Positions 35,739 to 44,806 of a stretch of 64,000 bases of DNA are shown here, piece by piece. Location: NCBI RefSeq assembly GCF_900096905.1, contig NZ_FMYI01000008.1:37047-101046 (forward strand), read 5' to 3'. The position numbers and the translations under genes are program-made. Origin of the DNA: Pelagirhabdus alkalitolerans (lineage in GTDB: Bacteria > Bacillota > Bacilli > Bacillales > Amphibacillaceae). The notes beneath the pieces are model-generated. The model did no database searches, was not told the origin of the DNA, and worked only from the letters and a program-made list of their open reading frames with translations. The stretch's first letter is position 1; every line of letters begins with the position of its first letter.

Positions 35739-36974
35739 ATGGTTTATTATGATGATGGTTCACGTAAAAGAAGACGTAATCGATTCAATCAAACAAATCG
35801 AGGATATTTGCTTCTTTTTTTAATGGTGGGAACGCTCGTCGGTGCCTTTTTATTCGCCGTTTTTTTACCGATGATGGCTGCAAATAATTGGCTTCCTTAT
35901 CACGTATCCGTTGAACCCGAACCAAACAGTCAAACAGAGCCCTTTTTAGATGATCCATCCTCAGATGCCTTAACACCTGTCAATTTAGATATTTCAACGC
36001 AACTCACATCCGTTGTGGAAAACGTCATGCCAACTGTTGTCGGCGTTGAAACGATCCAATCACAGTATCCAGCGTTTTGGGAACGCTCTGGCGGTGAAGG
36101 TGGTTCAGGATCTGGGGTCATCTATTCAGTCGATGATACGCGCGCCTATATCGTGACCAATCATCATGTGATTGAAGGGGCACGGGATATAGATGTCATA
36201 CTGGAAACAGATGAACGGATTGAGGCAACTTTAGAGGGCTCCGATTTGTTTACCGATTTAGCCGTTTTAAGTGTTGATGCGAATGGGATTGACCAAGCAA
36301 TTGAACTGGGAGATTCAACCTTAACAAAGGTCGGTGAACAAGTTATCGCAATCGGTAATCCACTCGGCCTCAATTTATCTGGATCTGTCACACAAGGTAT
36401 TATAAGCGGGACACAACGTGCGATCCCACAAGATTTTAGCGGAGATGGTCGAGCGGATTGGCAAGCTGAAGTTATGCAAACAGATGCTGCGATCAATCCA
36501 GGTAATAGTGGCGGGGCACTCATTAATATGTCGGGTCAACTGATTGGGATTAACTCGATGAAAATCGCCCAATCTGCCGTTGAAGGGATCGGTTTTGCGA
36601 TCCCAATTGCTGAAGCCATTCCCGTTATTGAAGAACTAGAAGCAGAAGGTGAAGTAACGCGTGCCTACTTAGGTGTTGAGGCTTACGCTTTAAGTGATTT
36701 ACCACCCGAAGAACATACGAACCGCTTTAATTTACCGACATCTGTTGAACATGGGGTTTATCTCCAAAGTGTTGAAGCTTTCTCACCAGCAGCAGAGGCA
36801 GGACTAAAAGCAGATGATGTGATTACAGAATTAGATGGTACATCTGTCTTTTCAATTGTTGATCTGCGCCAACACTTGTACCAACGAAAACAACCCGGCG
36901 ATGAGATGACGGTTACCTTCTATTCAGAAGGCGAACAGCAAACCGTCACCGTTGAATTATCCACACAACCTTAA
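35739..36974 (+). CDS. htrA: HtrA/DegP-type serine protease
   Basis: A 411-aa membrane-anchored quality-control protease (YycK/HtrC type). One N-terminal TM helix (~25-48) is followed by an extracellular acidic linker, a trypsin-like domain with catalytic His in TNHHVIEGA, Asp in LFTDLAVLS and Ser in NPGNSGGALIN, and a C-terminal PDZ domain (~310-405). It is the last gene of the wal operon. Its final codons contain a perfect DnaA box (36957-36965), the first of the cluster downstream. Confidence 0.95.
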   Translation: MVYYDDGSRKRRRNRFNQTNRGYLLLFLMVGTLVGAFLFAVFLPMMAANNWLPYHVSVEPEPNSQTEPFLDDPSSDALTPVNLDISTQLTSVVENVMPTVVGVETIQSQYPAFWERSGGEGGSGSGVIYSVDDTRAYIVTNHHVIEGARDIDVILETDERIEATLEGSDLFTDLAVLSVDANGIDQAIELGDSTLTKVGEQVIAIGNPLGLNLSGSVTQGIISGTQRAIPQDFSGDGRADWQAEVMQTDAAINPGNSGGALINMSGQLIGINSMKIAQSAVEGIGFAIPIAEAIPVIEELEAEGEVTRAYLGVEAYALSDLPPEEHTNRFNLPTSVEHGVYLQSVEAFSPAAEAGLKADDVITELDGTSVFSIVDLRQHLYQRKQPGDEMTVTFYSEGEQQTVTVELSTQP

Positions 36975-37230
36975 CGAAAAGCACTTAAATCCTCATGATT
37001 TGCGAGGTTTAAGTGCTTTTTATTATCCACGGATACTAAAAAGTTACACACAACCTGTGAATAACCCTGTGTGTAACTCACTATATCTAGTACAGAACGC
37101 ACATTCGAATACTAAATACCAAGAGTTACTTGTGTATGAGTGGATAACTGTGTGGATAAGGTGTGTTTAGCTTGTTGAAAACGACTGGACAAAAGAAATG
37201 GAGCCTTTGTGTGGATTGTTTTGTGGATAA
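36957..37230. promoter_or_regulatory. DnaA-box cluster downstream of htrA
   Basis: Six 9-mers match the DnaA box TTATCCACA at 8 or 9 positions within 274 bases. Perfect boxes are at 36957-36965 (plus) and at 37151-37159 and 37222-37230 (minus). One-mismatch boxes are at 37023-37031, 37056-37064 and 37139-37147, and several 7/9 matches occur (for example 37210-37218). No AT-rich unwinding element, dnaA or dnaN is adjacent, so this is not oriC. B. subtilis has a DnaA-box cluster at the equivalent yydA locus that titrates DnaA. Confidence 0.8.
36977..37023 (+). terminator. Terminator of the wal operon
   Basis: AAAAGCACTTAAA-t-CCTC pairs with GAGG-TTTAAGTGCTTTT around a nine-base loop and runs into T. 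Confidence 0.9.
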
Positions 37231-37440
37231 ATGGGTGTGAGTCAGGTGTTTCTCATTTGTTTTACTTTCAGAAAAGAAAATTTTTTTCTTAAAATAAAAA
37301 TAATAGAAATTAAATTTATAATAGCATTGAACTTATGTAAGCGCTTTAGTAAACTGGCGCTGTAGATATACATCACATAGAAAAGGAGGGTCATCACTTC
37401 ATCAGTTAAATTGTGTTCAATTAAAAGGAAGGGGTCAAAT
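37231..37440 (+). promoter_or_regulatory. Upstream region of the GHL10 gene with -10 box and cre-like operator
   Basis: AT-rich, without an ORF. TATAAT is at 37317-37322, with no convincing -35 box. TGTAAGCGCTTTAG at 37336-37349 fits the CcpA operator consensus except for its last two bases; it lies where transcription would start, suiting repression. The same 13-base core TGTAAGCGCTTTA recurs before the binding-protein gene at 42213. A GGAAGGGGT ribosome site precedes the ATG at 37441. Confidence 0.55.
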
Positions 37441-40400
37441 ATGAAGAATCAAATGAAAAATTTCTTTACTTTATTATTAGTATCCACATTGTTGATAAGC
37501 GGGATAGCTCTTTATCAGCCTCACGCATCACATGCTGAAGAAAATGATGAGGAAATTCTAGTGAAACATGACGACGAAACAATTGAAATCGAATTAGTTG
37601 ATCCAGAGTTAACTTCGGAGGGCCAGGCAGACCGACCAGCTGATACGTTGACGTTATTCACAAGGAATTTTGGTGAATCGACAAAAACGAATGAGTGGGG
37701 TGTTGAGGTCGCGGTTAGTGATGGCATTGTAAAAAAAGTCAGCGATCCGCATAGCGGCAATACAGGTATTCCGTCTGATGGTTATGTTATTTCTGTCATT
37801 GACTCAGATGGACAGGAATATCGAGATCAATTGAGATCACAATTTTCTGAAGGTGATGAAGTTCGTTTAGAGGGTATTGATTTACCTGAATTAGATGATG
37901 ACGAGGAATCAGAAGAGGAACCAGAAGAAGTATCAGAAATTGGGTCAGTCTCTAATCAAGATGGCGATCGCCTAACCGTTAATCAAATGAATGTAGATAG
38001 AACAGAGGATACCGAGGTTGTCCTTTACACTGCTCAATTTGGTTCTATGACAGGGACCAATGAGTGGGGACGAGAGATGATCGTTGATTTAAATGATGAT
38101 GATGAGCTAGAAGTCAAAAGTTTTCGTGACATAGGGGAAGGTGATCAAAGTGGGTCTGAAATCCCTCGCTGGGGATTTGTTTTATCAGCACTTGACCCGT
38201 ATCGAGATTATCTAGAAGAAGATGAGATCTTTAGTGTGGGAGATATTATCACATTGGAAGATATTAATTTGATTGAATTGGACAATGAAGAATCATTTGA
38301 ATATGTGACGATTAACCCAACACCAGAAACCAATCCGGATGGTGTTGAAGATGAAGAAGCCGGTGAATATTTCCCTGGTCTACGTGGTGGTGAACAATTA
38401 TTAATTTATACTTCGGACTGGGATTCAGAGACAACAGGCACGAATGCTTATGGTTATGAAATTGTTGTAGAGGGCGATCTATCAAATGGAACAATTGTCG
38501 CGACTGGTGGAAATGATTCGCACATTCCTGAAGATGGCTATGTATTATCCGGACACGGAGATGCAGCGTCGTTTCTAATAGGAAATGGCTCTGTCGGATC
38601 ACAAGTCATTGTAGATGAGGATACAAGCACCGTTACATTGAAAACAACACCCGAAAGTTTAATTTCTAATGTGTCGTCTACACTAGCATCGGCTCAAGAA
38701 CGGTATGACTTGGCAAGTGATCAATTGTTAGATGTAGATTTTACTTCTATTAAAGAAGCGTTAGAAAAAGCAGAGGACCAATTTGATAAAGCGAACGCCT
38801 TAGCAGAGATGCTTAGTGAAGGTGAAGGTGCTCACGACGATCAAATTGAATTTTTAACATTGTTAGATGATATAGAAGAAAACGCAAATACAGCGTTTTA
38901 CAGAACGTTTGAGTCTCATAGGGTTGAAGGGCGATCAATATGGCATCGACCGACTGAAGAAAACCTAGAAGAGGTTAAAGCAAATTTAGATGAACTTGCT
39001 AAGAGTCATTTTAACTTAGTATTCATTGAAACGTGGAATGATGGTTATAGTATTACAAATTCATCGAATGATTTAATAGGTATGCAACCTAGAATTGAAG
39101 GAAACACATACGGTGAATATGATGATCTTCTAGAAGCATATGTCGAGGAAGGGAAAAAGCGGGGCATAGAGGTGCACGCTTGGGTACAAAATTATCGAGT
39201 GGGTCATAAAGGCAACGATCCTTCATCCCCGATCATTGACCAGAAGCCTGAATGGGTATTAGAACACTATGATGAGTCAATTTACACACCTCATGAAAAT
39301 GACTATGTGTTTATGGACCCTGCTATTCCTGATGTCCAAGAGTTTTTAATGGACTACTATAAAGAACTGGTGGAAGATTATGATATTCAAGGTTTACAAC
39401 TCGATTATATTAGATATCCAGTCGGTCATTATAGAAGTGATTCTGGTTATGGCGATTACAGTGCCAACGCATTTAAAGAAGAATATGATTTAGATAAAGA
39501 TGAAGATTTACGTGACTTGCTTGATCGCGATGAGGATCCAGAGCTCGTTGAAACGTGGGAAGATTGGAAAACGGGTCACATTACTGATTTTGTGGAGTAC
39601 ACATTTGATGAATTAAAAGCTATAGATGATGCGTTAATTTTATCTACTGCTATATTTGAAGATATTCAAGATTCAATTGGCACAAAAAACCAAGACTGGC
39701 CAACATGGGTGCAGGAAGGATGGGTTGATCTAACGACTCCAATGGCTTATTACCGAGATGCTGATACAGTTGCAGATTCTGTGCATTCAATGGTGGATTT
39801 GGTAGATGGTAAAGCTCTTAATTATGCCGGAATTGCCCCGACTTATATGGGATTGCAAGATCGAGAAAATGCAAAACAAACCTATGCGGCTCGATTGGGA
39901 GAAGCTCAAGGGTCTGCAATTTTCGCTTCTCAAAATGTCTTAGGTCTTGATAATGTCCAAGATGTATTAAAAGAAAGTACGTATCGGGAATCTGCGGTCT
40001 TGCCACATGCTGACCTAGATGAGGTTATTCATGTTGGATTAGACGAATTATTTGATCGAATTGAAAGAATTTATTATGAAAATGAAAAGATAACATCAGA
40101 TCATGTGTCATATATTGAAAATTATTTTGCTGAATTAAAAGAAAAGCCAACAGACACAGCATCAGATTTAGATGTTATTGAAAGTCAATTGAACGAACTA
40201 AAAGCAGAAGCAGATCAGCTATTTGAATCACCAGCTGACCAACGTTTTGAAGAGTCTTTGAGTTATTTGCAGCATATAATAGGTGTGCGTACACTCAGAA
40301 TGGATTTAATAAGTGATGAAGACGTAGAAGATGAAAAAGCAGAAAAACAAATAGAAGAGAATACCGTAACAGTTAATGATCACTATATAGAAGAATCGAT

Positions 40401-41124
40401 TTCTGCAAATCAGTTTGAAGTCTTATTAGACGCATCAAGTGGAGTTAATCAATTAGAGTTAAGTGAGGATCAGATAGAAAAGCTTAAAGAACATCAACTG
40501 GATATTGTCATTGAGTACGAAGGCGTCAATTTATCCGTACCCTCAAAAAACTTAGAAGGTTTATCAGTGATGACAATTGAATCAGACGCAGAGTCATCAC
40601 AGTCATTAGTTGATCATGCCATGAGTGAAGTGTACACACTTCATGTTATGACAAATGACCAAACATTATCAACATTTGATCCACCCGTTCAATTATCACT
40701 ACAAGTGAATAATAGCTTTGAAGAAGCAGACGATTTATCCATTTACTACTATAATGATGAGATAAGCGAATGGGAGGATGTAGGTGGAATTTATGAAGAG
40801 GGCTATGTATCAACAACTCTCGATCATTTCAGTACATTCGCCGTTTTCAGCGATGATGTGTTTGCTTCCGATGATAGCTCTGAATCAGATGATGACGATG
40901 CTACTGAATCTGTTGATTCTGATGAGGAAGATGAAGGAGATGAAGAGAAGTCAGATCCATCTGATTCGTATAATGATGAAGAGACGTCTGACGAAGATAC
41001 TGAAGATGAAGAAACGTTACCAGACACGGCTACATTTACTTACAATTATTTATTAATAGCCGGTATTTTGATTATCTTAGGTGCGTTTATCCTATTCTAT
41101 CAACGCTATAAAAAAGAAAGCTAA
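37441..41124 (+). CDS. Large cell-wall-anchored GHL10-type glycoside hydrolase
   Basis: A 1227-aa secreted protein. A signal peptide (~1-33) is followed by three homologous ~85-residue repeats (about 68-149, 190-277, 318-401), each with an F/W, TNxxG, IPxxGYV/FVLS pattern. A helical linker leads to a glycosyl-hydrolase-like 10 (GHL10, DUF187-like) TIM barrel at ~490-810 (VEGRSIWHRP, NLVFIETWNDGY, GIEVHAWVQNYRVG, GLQLDYIRYPVG). A C-terminal helical and beta region, a long Asp/Glu/Ser linker, the sortase-like motif LPDTA, a hydrophobic helix and a basic tail follow. The first ATG of the frame is replaced by 37441 because of the GGAAGGGGT site. Predicted to cleave a glycan at the cell surface; substrate unknown. 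Confidence 0.88.
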   Translation: MKNQMKNFFTLLLVSTLLISGIALYQPHASHAEENDEEILVKHDDETIEIELVDPELTSEGQADRPADTLTLFTRNFGESTKTNEWGVEVAVSDGIVKKVSDPHSGNTGIPSDGYVISVIDSDGQEYRDQLRSQFSEGDEVRLEGIDLPELDDDEESEEEPEEVSEIGSVSNQDGDRLTVNQMNVDRTEDTEVVLYTAQFGSMTGTNEWGREMIVDLNDDDELEVKSFRDIGEGDQSGSEIPRWGFVLSALDPYRDYLEEDEIFSVGDIITLEDINLIELDNEESFEYVTINPTPETNPDGVEDEEAGEYFPGLRGGEQLLIYTSDWDSETTGTNAYGYEIVVEGDLSNGTIVATGGNDSHIPEDGYVLSGHGDAASFLIGNGSVGSQVIVDEDTSTVTLKTTPESLISNVSSTLASAQERYDLASDQLLDVDFTSIKEALEKAEDQFDKANALAEMLSEGEGAHDDQIEFLTLLDDIEENANTAFYRTFESHRVEGRSIWHRPTEENLEEVKANLDELAKSHFNLVFIETWNDGYSITNSSNDLIGMQPRIEGNTYGEYDDLLEAYVEEGKKRGIEVHAWVQNYRVGHKGNDPSSPIIDQKPEWVLEHYDESIYTPHENDYVFMDPAIPDVQEFLMDYYKELVEDYDIQGLQLDYIRYPVGHYRSDSGYGDYSANAFKEEYDLDKDEDLRDLLDRDEDPELVETWEDWKTGHITDFVEYTFDELKAIDDALILSTAIFEDIQDSIGTKNQDWPTWVQEGWVDLTTPMAYYRDADTVADSVHSMVDLVDGKALNYAGIAPTYMGLQDRENAKQTYAARLGEAQGSAIFASQNVLGLDNVQDVLKESTYRESAVLPHADLDEVIHVGLDELFDRIERIYYENEKITSDHVSYIENYFAELKEKPTDTASDLDVIESQLNELKAEADQLFESPADQRFEESLSYLQHIIGVRTLRMDLISDEDVEDEKAEKQIEENTVTVNDHYIEESISANQFEVLLDASSGVNQLELSEDQIEKLKEHQLDIVIEYEGVNLSVPSKNLEGLSVMTIESDAESSQSLVDHAMSEVYTLHVMTNDQTLSTFDPPVQLSLQVNNSFEEADDLSIYYYNDEISEWEDVGGIYEEGYVSTTLDHFSTFAVFSDDVFASDDSSESDDDDATESVDSDEEDEGDEEKSDPSDSYNDEETSDEDTEDEETLPDTATFTYNYLLIAGILIILGAFILFYQRYKKES

Positions 41125-41132
41125 GATTTATA

Positions 41133-41173
41133 ATCGCTTCCTTTTGAGATGACTCAAAAAGGAAGCGGTTTTT
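41133..41173 (+). terminator. Terminator between the GHL10 gene and the ROK kinase gene
   Basis: CGCTTCCTTTTGAG and CTCAAAAAGGAAGCG pair with one bulge around ATGA, followed by a T run. Confidence 0.88.
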
Positions 41174-41214
41174 ATGACAAGAGTGTTAAACAAAAGGGGT
41201 ACAGGAGGATTAAT

Positions 41215-42141
41215 ATGAAAAAAATACTAGGTATAGATATTGGTGGTACTAAAATTGCTATCGCTATAATTGATGGGAGAGGTCACGTGATCATTCAGGA
41301 TACGATAAAAATGAACCAAACATTACCCCCTAGTCAAGTATTTGAACAGATGAAAGGATGTATAGAAGATTTACTTCGTAACATAGAAATGCAGACATTC
41401 GATCTTTTTGGTATAGGTATCGGAGCACCCGGACCTATCAACAATGTAGAAGGGACAATCACAAATCCTCCAAATTTAAAAAAATGGAGAGGTGTTCCCA
41501 TTGTAGAATGGGTGAAAACCTATTTCGGTTTACCAGTCTACTTTGACAATGACGCTAACGCAGCAGCATTGGCTGAAAAATGGATTGGCGATGGACAGAA
41601 CCATCAAGATTTTGTGTATTTAACAATAAGCACCGGAATCGGAGCCGGGATCGTTAGTAATGACCAACTGTTAACCGGTTCAAGAGGGAATGCAGGGGAC
41701 TTTGGTCATACAGTGATTGATCCAAGCTACGGTAAATGTATGTGTGGCCAGGAAGGTTGCTTGGAACATATTGCTTCTGGAACAGCTATTGCAAAAGCAA
41801 TTTCTGAATTGAAGGAAAGAAACGTATCAACACAAGAGGCATTTGCTTATTATCGCAATGGTGATCCAAAAGTTGTACATTACTTAGATGGCGTCCTTAG
41901 GATATTGGGTATAGCGGTTGTAAATATCATTAATATGTTTGAACCGGAAGTCGTCATTATTGGAGGTGGCGTCTCTCAATCAGGTGATGTACTTCTTTCA
42001 CCGATTCGTTCTTATGTTAGCAAATATGCCTTAAACAAAGAGAGTCGCTCAACACCTATTATCAATTCATCTCTAAAAAACAATACAGGAGTGATCGGAG
42101 CAGCCGCGTTGGTCTTACAAGAAGATTTAAAAAGAAATTAA
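41215..42141 (+). CDS. ROK-family sugar kinase
   Basis: A 308-aa cytoplasmic kinase. The ATP-binding DIGGTKIAIA motif is at the N-terminus, catalytic Asp in FDNDANAAALAE, the glucose-type motif TGIGAGIV, and the ROK zinc motif CMCGQEGCLEH. It has no helix-turn-helix, so it is an enzyme and not a NagC/XylR repressor. The chosen ATG follows AGGAGG; the open frame starts 66 bases earlier inside the terminator. Neighbouring genes suggest phosphorylation of an imported hexose or amino sugar such as mannose, glucose or ManNAc. Confidence 0.9.
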   Translation: MKKILGIDIGGTKIAIAIIDGRGHVIIQDTIKMNQTLPPSQVFEQMKGCIEDLLRNIEMQTFDLFGIGIGAPGPINNVEGTITNPPNLKKWRGVPIVEWVKTYFGLPVYFDNDANAAALAEKWIGDGQNHQDFVYLTISTGIGAGIVSNDQLLTGSRGNAGDFGHTVIDPSYGKCMCGQEGCLEHIASGTAIAKAISELKERNVSTQEAFAYYRNGDPKVVHYLDGVLRILGIAVVNIINMFEPEVVIIGGGVSQSGDVLLSPIRSYVSKYALNKESRSTPIINSSLKNNTGVIGAAALVLQEDLKRN

Positions 42142-42170
42142 TTTCCCAAAATGAAAATTAATTTCTTTTT
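42131..42170 (+). terminator. AT-rich terminator of the ROK kinase gene
   Basis: AAAGAAATTAATTT and AAATTAATTTCTTT pair around a ~10-base loop and lead into T. The stem overlaps the stop codon. Being AT-only, it may be weak. Confidence 0.6.
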
Positions 42171-42203
42171 AAATAAATAAAAGAAAAATATTTCACAAAA
42201 GGA

Positions 42204-42232
42204 TTGATTAAGTGTAAGCGCTTTATTACAAT
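42204..42232 (+). promoter_or_regulatory. Promoter of the sugar-binding protein gene with cre-like operator in the spacer
   Basis: TTGATT (42204-42209) and TACAAT (42227-42232) with a 17-base spacer. The spacer holds TGTAAGCGCTTTAT (42213-42226), a CcpA-operator-like sequence that shares 13 bases with the site at 37336. Binding there would block RNA polymerase directly. Confidence 0.75.
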
Positions 42233-42272
42233 AGGGTTGTAAGGGTAATTCGAATAAAGGGAGGAAACAAAT

Positions 42273-43613
42273 ATGGGCAAATATCTAAAGAGTATCATGC
42301 TACTTTTATCACTCGCATTGTTAATGGCGCTAGCAGCGTGTGGAAATGGTGAGACAGAAGATGTGGAAGGAGATACTGACGAAGAGGAAGCCGATGAGGA
42401 AGAACTTTCTGGTGACATTACGTTTTGGACAGCTTCACTATCAGGTGATCCATTTGATGGCTACTTTGATGAACTTAAAGAAGAATTTGAAGACATGCAT
42501 CCAGAAGTTTCAGTTACAATTCAAGATACACCACAAAATGAGATGGAGCAGCGTGTCTTAACCTCGTTAACGAGTGACGATGCACCAGACGTTGTGAATT
42601 TAAATCCTCACTATATGTCTAACATCGCTTCTCAAGGCGGTTTATTACCAATTGGTGACTATGTAAGTGATGATTATCAAGAGACGTATGTTGAAGGTGC
42701 GCTTGAATCAGGCTATTATGATGGAGAGTTACATGCATTGCCATGGTATTTAACAACAACCGTTAGCTGGTATAACCAAGAGCACTTTGAAAGTGCTGGA
42801 ATTGAAGAAGTTCCAACATCTATGCCGGAGATTCATGAAACGGCAACAGCTATTTCGGAAGAAACAGGTAATACATCCTTCTTCCAAATTATAAATGATG
42901 GTAATGTTATTATGGAAAAGATGTCTACTCTAGCAGGTGACGACTACATTGTTGAGGATGGAACAGCCGTCTTTAATGAAAACGAAAAAATTGTTGAGTA
43001 TTTCACGACAATGCAAGAGATGTATGACGAAGGGTTAATTAGCCAAGAAAACGCAGAAGGTGGAATTGGTACAGCCCAAGAGCTATTCATGTCAGAAGAT
43101 ATATCATTTTTAGAAGGTGGTATAACGTTCTTAGGTGCAGTAGAGTCTGGAGCGCCAAGTGTTTATGAAAACTCTGTAGCAGGCGACCCTTTGAATGATC
43201 CAGACAGTCCGGTAAATATTGCTGTCATGAACTTAGCTGTGCCAGCGAATACAGATCACCCTGAAGCAGCTGTTGCTTTTGCTGAATTCGTATTAAATGC
43301 TGAAAATCAATTAGAGTTTTCTAAGACGGCAGGTACAGTATTACCATCTACTGTCGAGTCATTAGAAGATGAGTTTTATACGGATCCAGGAGATAGTCCA
43401 AATGCAACTGGTATGAAAGCAGGTGCAGAAGCATTATCTACTGCAGAGGTACTTATTCCAGGGACAGATAATAATAGTGAATTACGTAATTTGACTCATG
43501 ATGCGTTTGTTGATACTTTGATTGGAAATGTGGATCCACAAGAAGCACTTGATCAATTAGCTGAAGACTGGAATCAATCATTTAGTAGTGAAGGCATTGA
43601 AATTAGTTTTTAA
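42273..43613 (+). CDS. Extracellular sugar-binding lipoprotein of a CUT1-type ABC importer
   Basis: A 446-aa solute-binding lipoprotein of family 1 (maltose/multiple-sugar class). The signal peptide ends in LAAC with Cys23 as lipid attachment site, followed by an acidic linker and the SBP fold (GDITFWTASLSGDPFDGY, DDAPDVVNLNPHYMS, LPWYLTTTVSWYNQEHFESAG). Such proteins usually bind oligosaccharides. A strong terminator and a new promoter separate it from its two permease genes, so it can be made in excess. Confidence 0.9.
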   Translation: MGKYLKSIMLLLSLALLMALAACGNGETEDVEGDTDEEEADEEELSGDITFWTASLSGDPFDGYFDELKEEFEDMHPEVSVTIQDTPQNEMEQRVLTSLTSDDAPDVVNLNPHYMSNIASQGGLLPIGDYVSDDYQETYVEGALESGYYDGELHALPWYLTTTVSWYNQEHFESAGIEEVPTSMPEIHETATAISEETGNTSFFQIINDGNVIMEKMSTLAGDDYIVEDGTAVFNENEKIVEYFTTMQEMYDEGLISQENAEGGIGTAQELFMSEDISFLEGGITFLGAVESGAPSVYENSVAGDPLNDPDSPVNIAVMNLAVPANTDHPEAAVAFAEFVLNAENQLEFSKTAGTVLPSTVESLEDEFYTDPGDSPNATGMKAGAEALSTAEVLIPGTDNNSELRNLTHDAFVDTLIGNVDPQEALDQLAEDWNQSFSSEGIEISF

Positions 43614-43636
43614 AAAGTGATAAGTAACTAATTAAC

Positions 43637-43683
43637 AAAAATCCCTGTTTCTAGTTAAAGTAACTAGAAACAGGGATTTTTTT
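43637..43683 (+). terminator. Strong terminator between binding protein and permease genes
   Basis: A perfect 21-bp stem (arms 43637-43657 and 43661-43681) with a three-base loop and a T tract. Confidence 0.93.
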
Positions 43684-43740
43684 CATTTTTGATAATAATT
43701 TTCTTTTTTATATTTTTTTAGAAAAAAGTTTTCAATTTGA

Positions 43741-43836
43741 TTGATTATTACATACCCGACCTTTATAATAAAGATATAATCATTGAATTACCCTTACATG
43801 ATCTGATTATATTTTTTCAAAATGATAGCGGTTTCT
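43741..43836 (+). promoter_or_regulatory. Promoter of the permease operon, with downstream cre-like site
   Basis: TTGATT (43741-43746) and TATAAT (43764-43769) with a 17-base spacer. TGATAGCGGTTTCT at 43823-43836 matches the CcpA operator at 13 of 14 positions and lies ~55 bases downstream of the -10 box, a position that could act as a roadblock. This operon probably runs from the first permease gene through nanE. Confidence 0.65.
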
Positions 43837-43886
43837 TACTTATCAAATAAGTCGGTGTTAAGCTGTCGTGAAATGGAGGTAAAAAA

Positions 43887-44795
43887 ATGGAGATGAAGCG
43901 CATATCGAAACATGCTAAAAAAGGAAAGGCATTTTTGGCACCGTGGTTATTTTTATTACCAGCACTGGCTGTCATTATTGCTTTTTATATTGTCCCAATA
44001 TTTGAATCATTTGCTTGGAGTGTTTTAGATTACCAATTGATTTTAGGAGAAGGTGAATTTGTAGGGCTGGATAATTTCAGGTATATCTTTCAAGATTCAT
44101 TATTCTGGCTTGCTTTAACGAACTCAATTGTTTTTCTACTATTGGTATTACCGATGAATATATTCTTACCTATGATACTTGCTTCATTGGTTAATCAAAA
44201 ACTTCGAGGTGTTGGTGCTTTTAGACTCTTTTACTATTTACCTGTTGTGACACCAATGGTTGTTGCAGCCCTTATGTGGGGGATGCTATACACGGAGTCC
44301 GGACTAATTGGGAGGCTTGTCTTCCAGCTTGGCTTGTTCGACAGACCAACAAACCTATTAATGCAAACAGCAACAGCGTTATTTGCTGTATCAGTCATTA
44401 CAGTTTGGAAGGGTCTAGGATACTATATGATGATCTATCTATCGGGCTTACAGTCTATATCAGATGAGATTTATGAAGCGGCAGATATAGATGGTGCTTC
44501 ATTCATCCAAAAATTCTTTCGTATAACAGTTCCGATGTTAACGCCATCTGTCACGCTTGTTTCTGTTATGACGATTATTAATGGTTTGAAGGTTTTTGAG
44601 GAGATTGCTTTAACGACTGGTGGAGGACCATCAGGTGCAACGACGACTTTAGTTATGTATATTTTCGATAAATTTATGGACTTAGATGTTAGTACAGCAT
44701 CTGCTGCAGGCATTATTTTACTACTATTAGCAGTTGGTGGTTCGCTATTGCAAATGCGTATTTCTAAATCTAAAGAAGAAGATCTGAAAGGTTAG
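43887..44795 (+). CDS. Sugar ABC transporter permease, MalF/UgpA-like
   Basis: A 302-aa inner membrane permease with six hydrophobic segments and the binding-protein-dependent transport signature EAADIDGASFIQKFFRITVPML, which contacts the ATPase. The N-terminal pattern and length fit the UgpA/MalF half of a CUT1 importer. It is paired with the second permease 11 bases downstream. No ATPase gene is present in this window's island, so the complex should use a shared MsmX-type ATPase encoded elsewhere. Confidence 0.92.
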   Translation: MEMKRISKHAKKGKAFLAPWLFLLPALAVIIAFYIVPIFESFAWSVLDYQLILGEGEFVGLDNFRYIFQDSLFWLALTNSIVFLLLVLPMNIFLPMILASLVNQKLRGVGAFRLFYYLPVVTPMVVAALMWGMLYTESGLIGRLVFQLGLFDRPTNLLMQTATALFAVSVITVWKGLGYYMMIYLSGLQSISDEIYEAADIDGASFIQKFFRITVPMLTPSVTLVSVMTIINGLKVFEEIALTTGGGPSGATTTLVMYIFDKFMDLDVSTASAAGIILLLLAVGGSLLQMRISKSKEEDLKG

Positions 44796-44806
44796 GAGGA
44801 GCTATA

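Noticed and set aside
36164..36523. A 119-codon minus-strand frame inside htrA
   Set aside because: It lies opposite the conserved protease domain, shows no motif, and arises from the codon pattern of htrA.
36957..37440. The DnaA-box cluster as the chromosomal origin itself
   Set aside because: No dnaA, dnaN or clear AT-rich unwinding element with DnaA-trio pattern is adjacent. Gene order shows the locus is origin-proximal but distinct from oriC.
40824..41027. A serine-rich minus-strand reading frame inside the GHL10 gene
   Set aside because: It is the reverse of the Asp/Glu/Ser linker codons in the real gene; it has no ribosome site or family resemblance.
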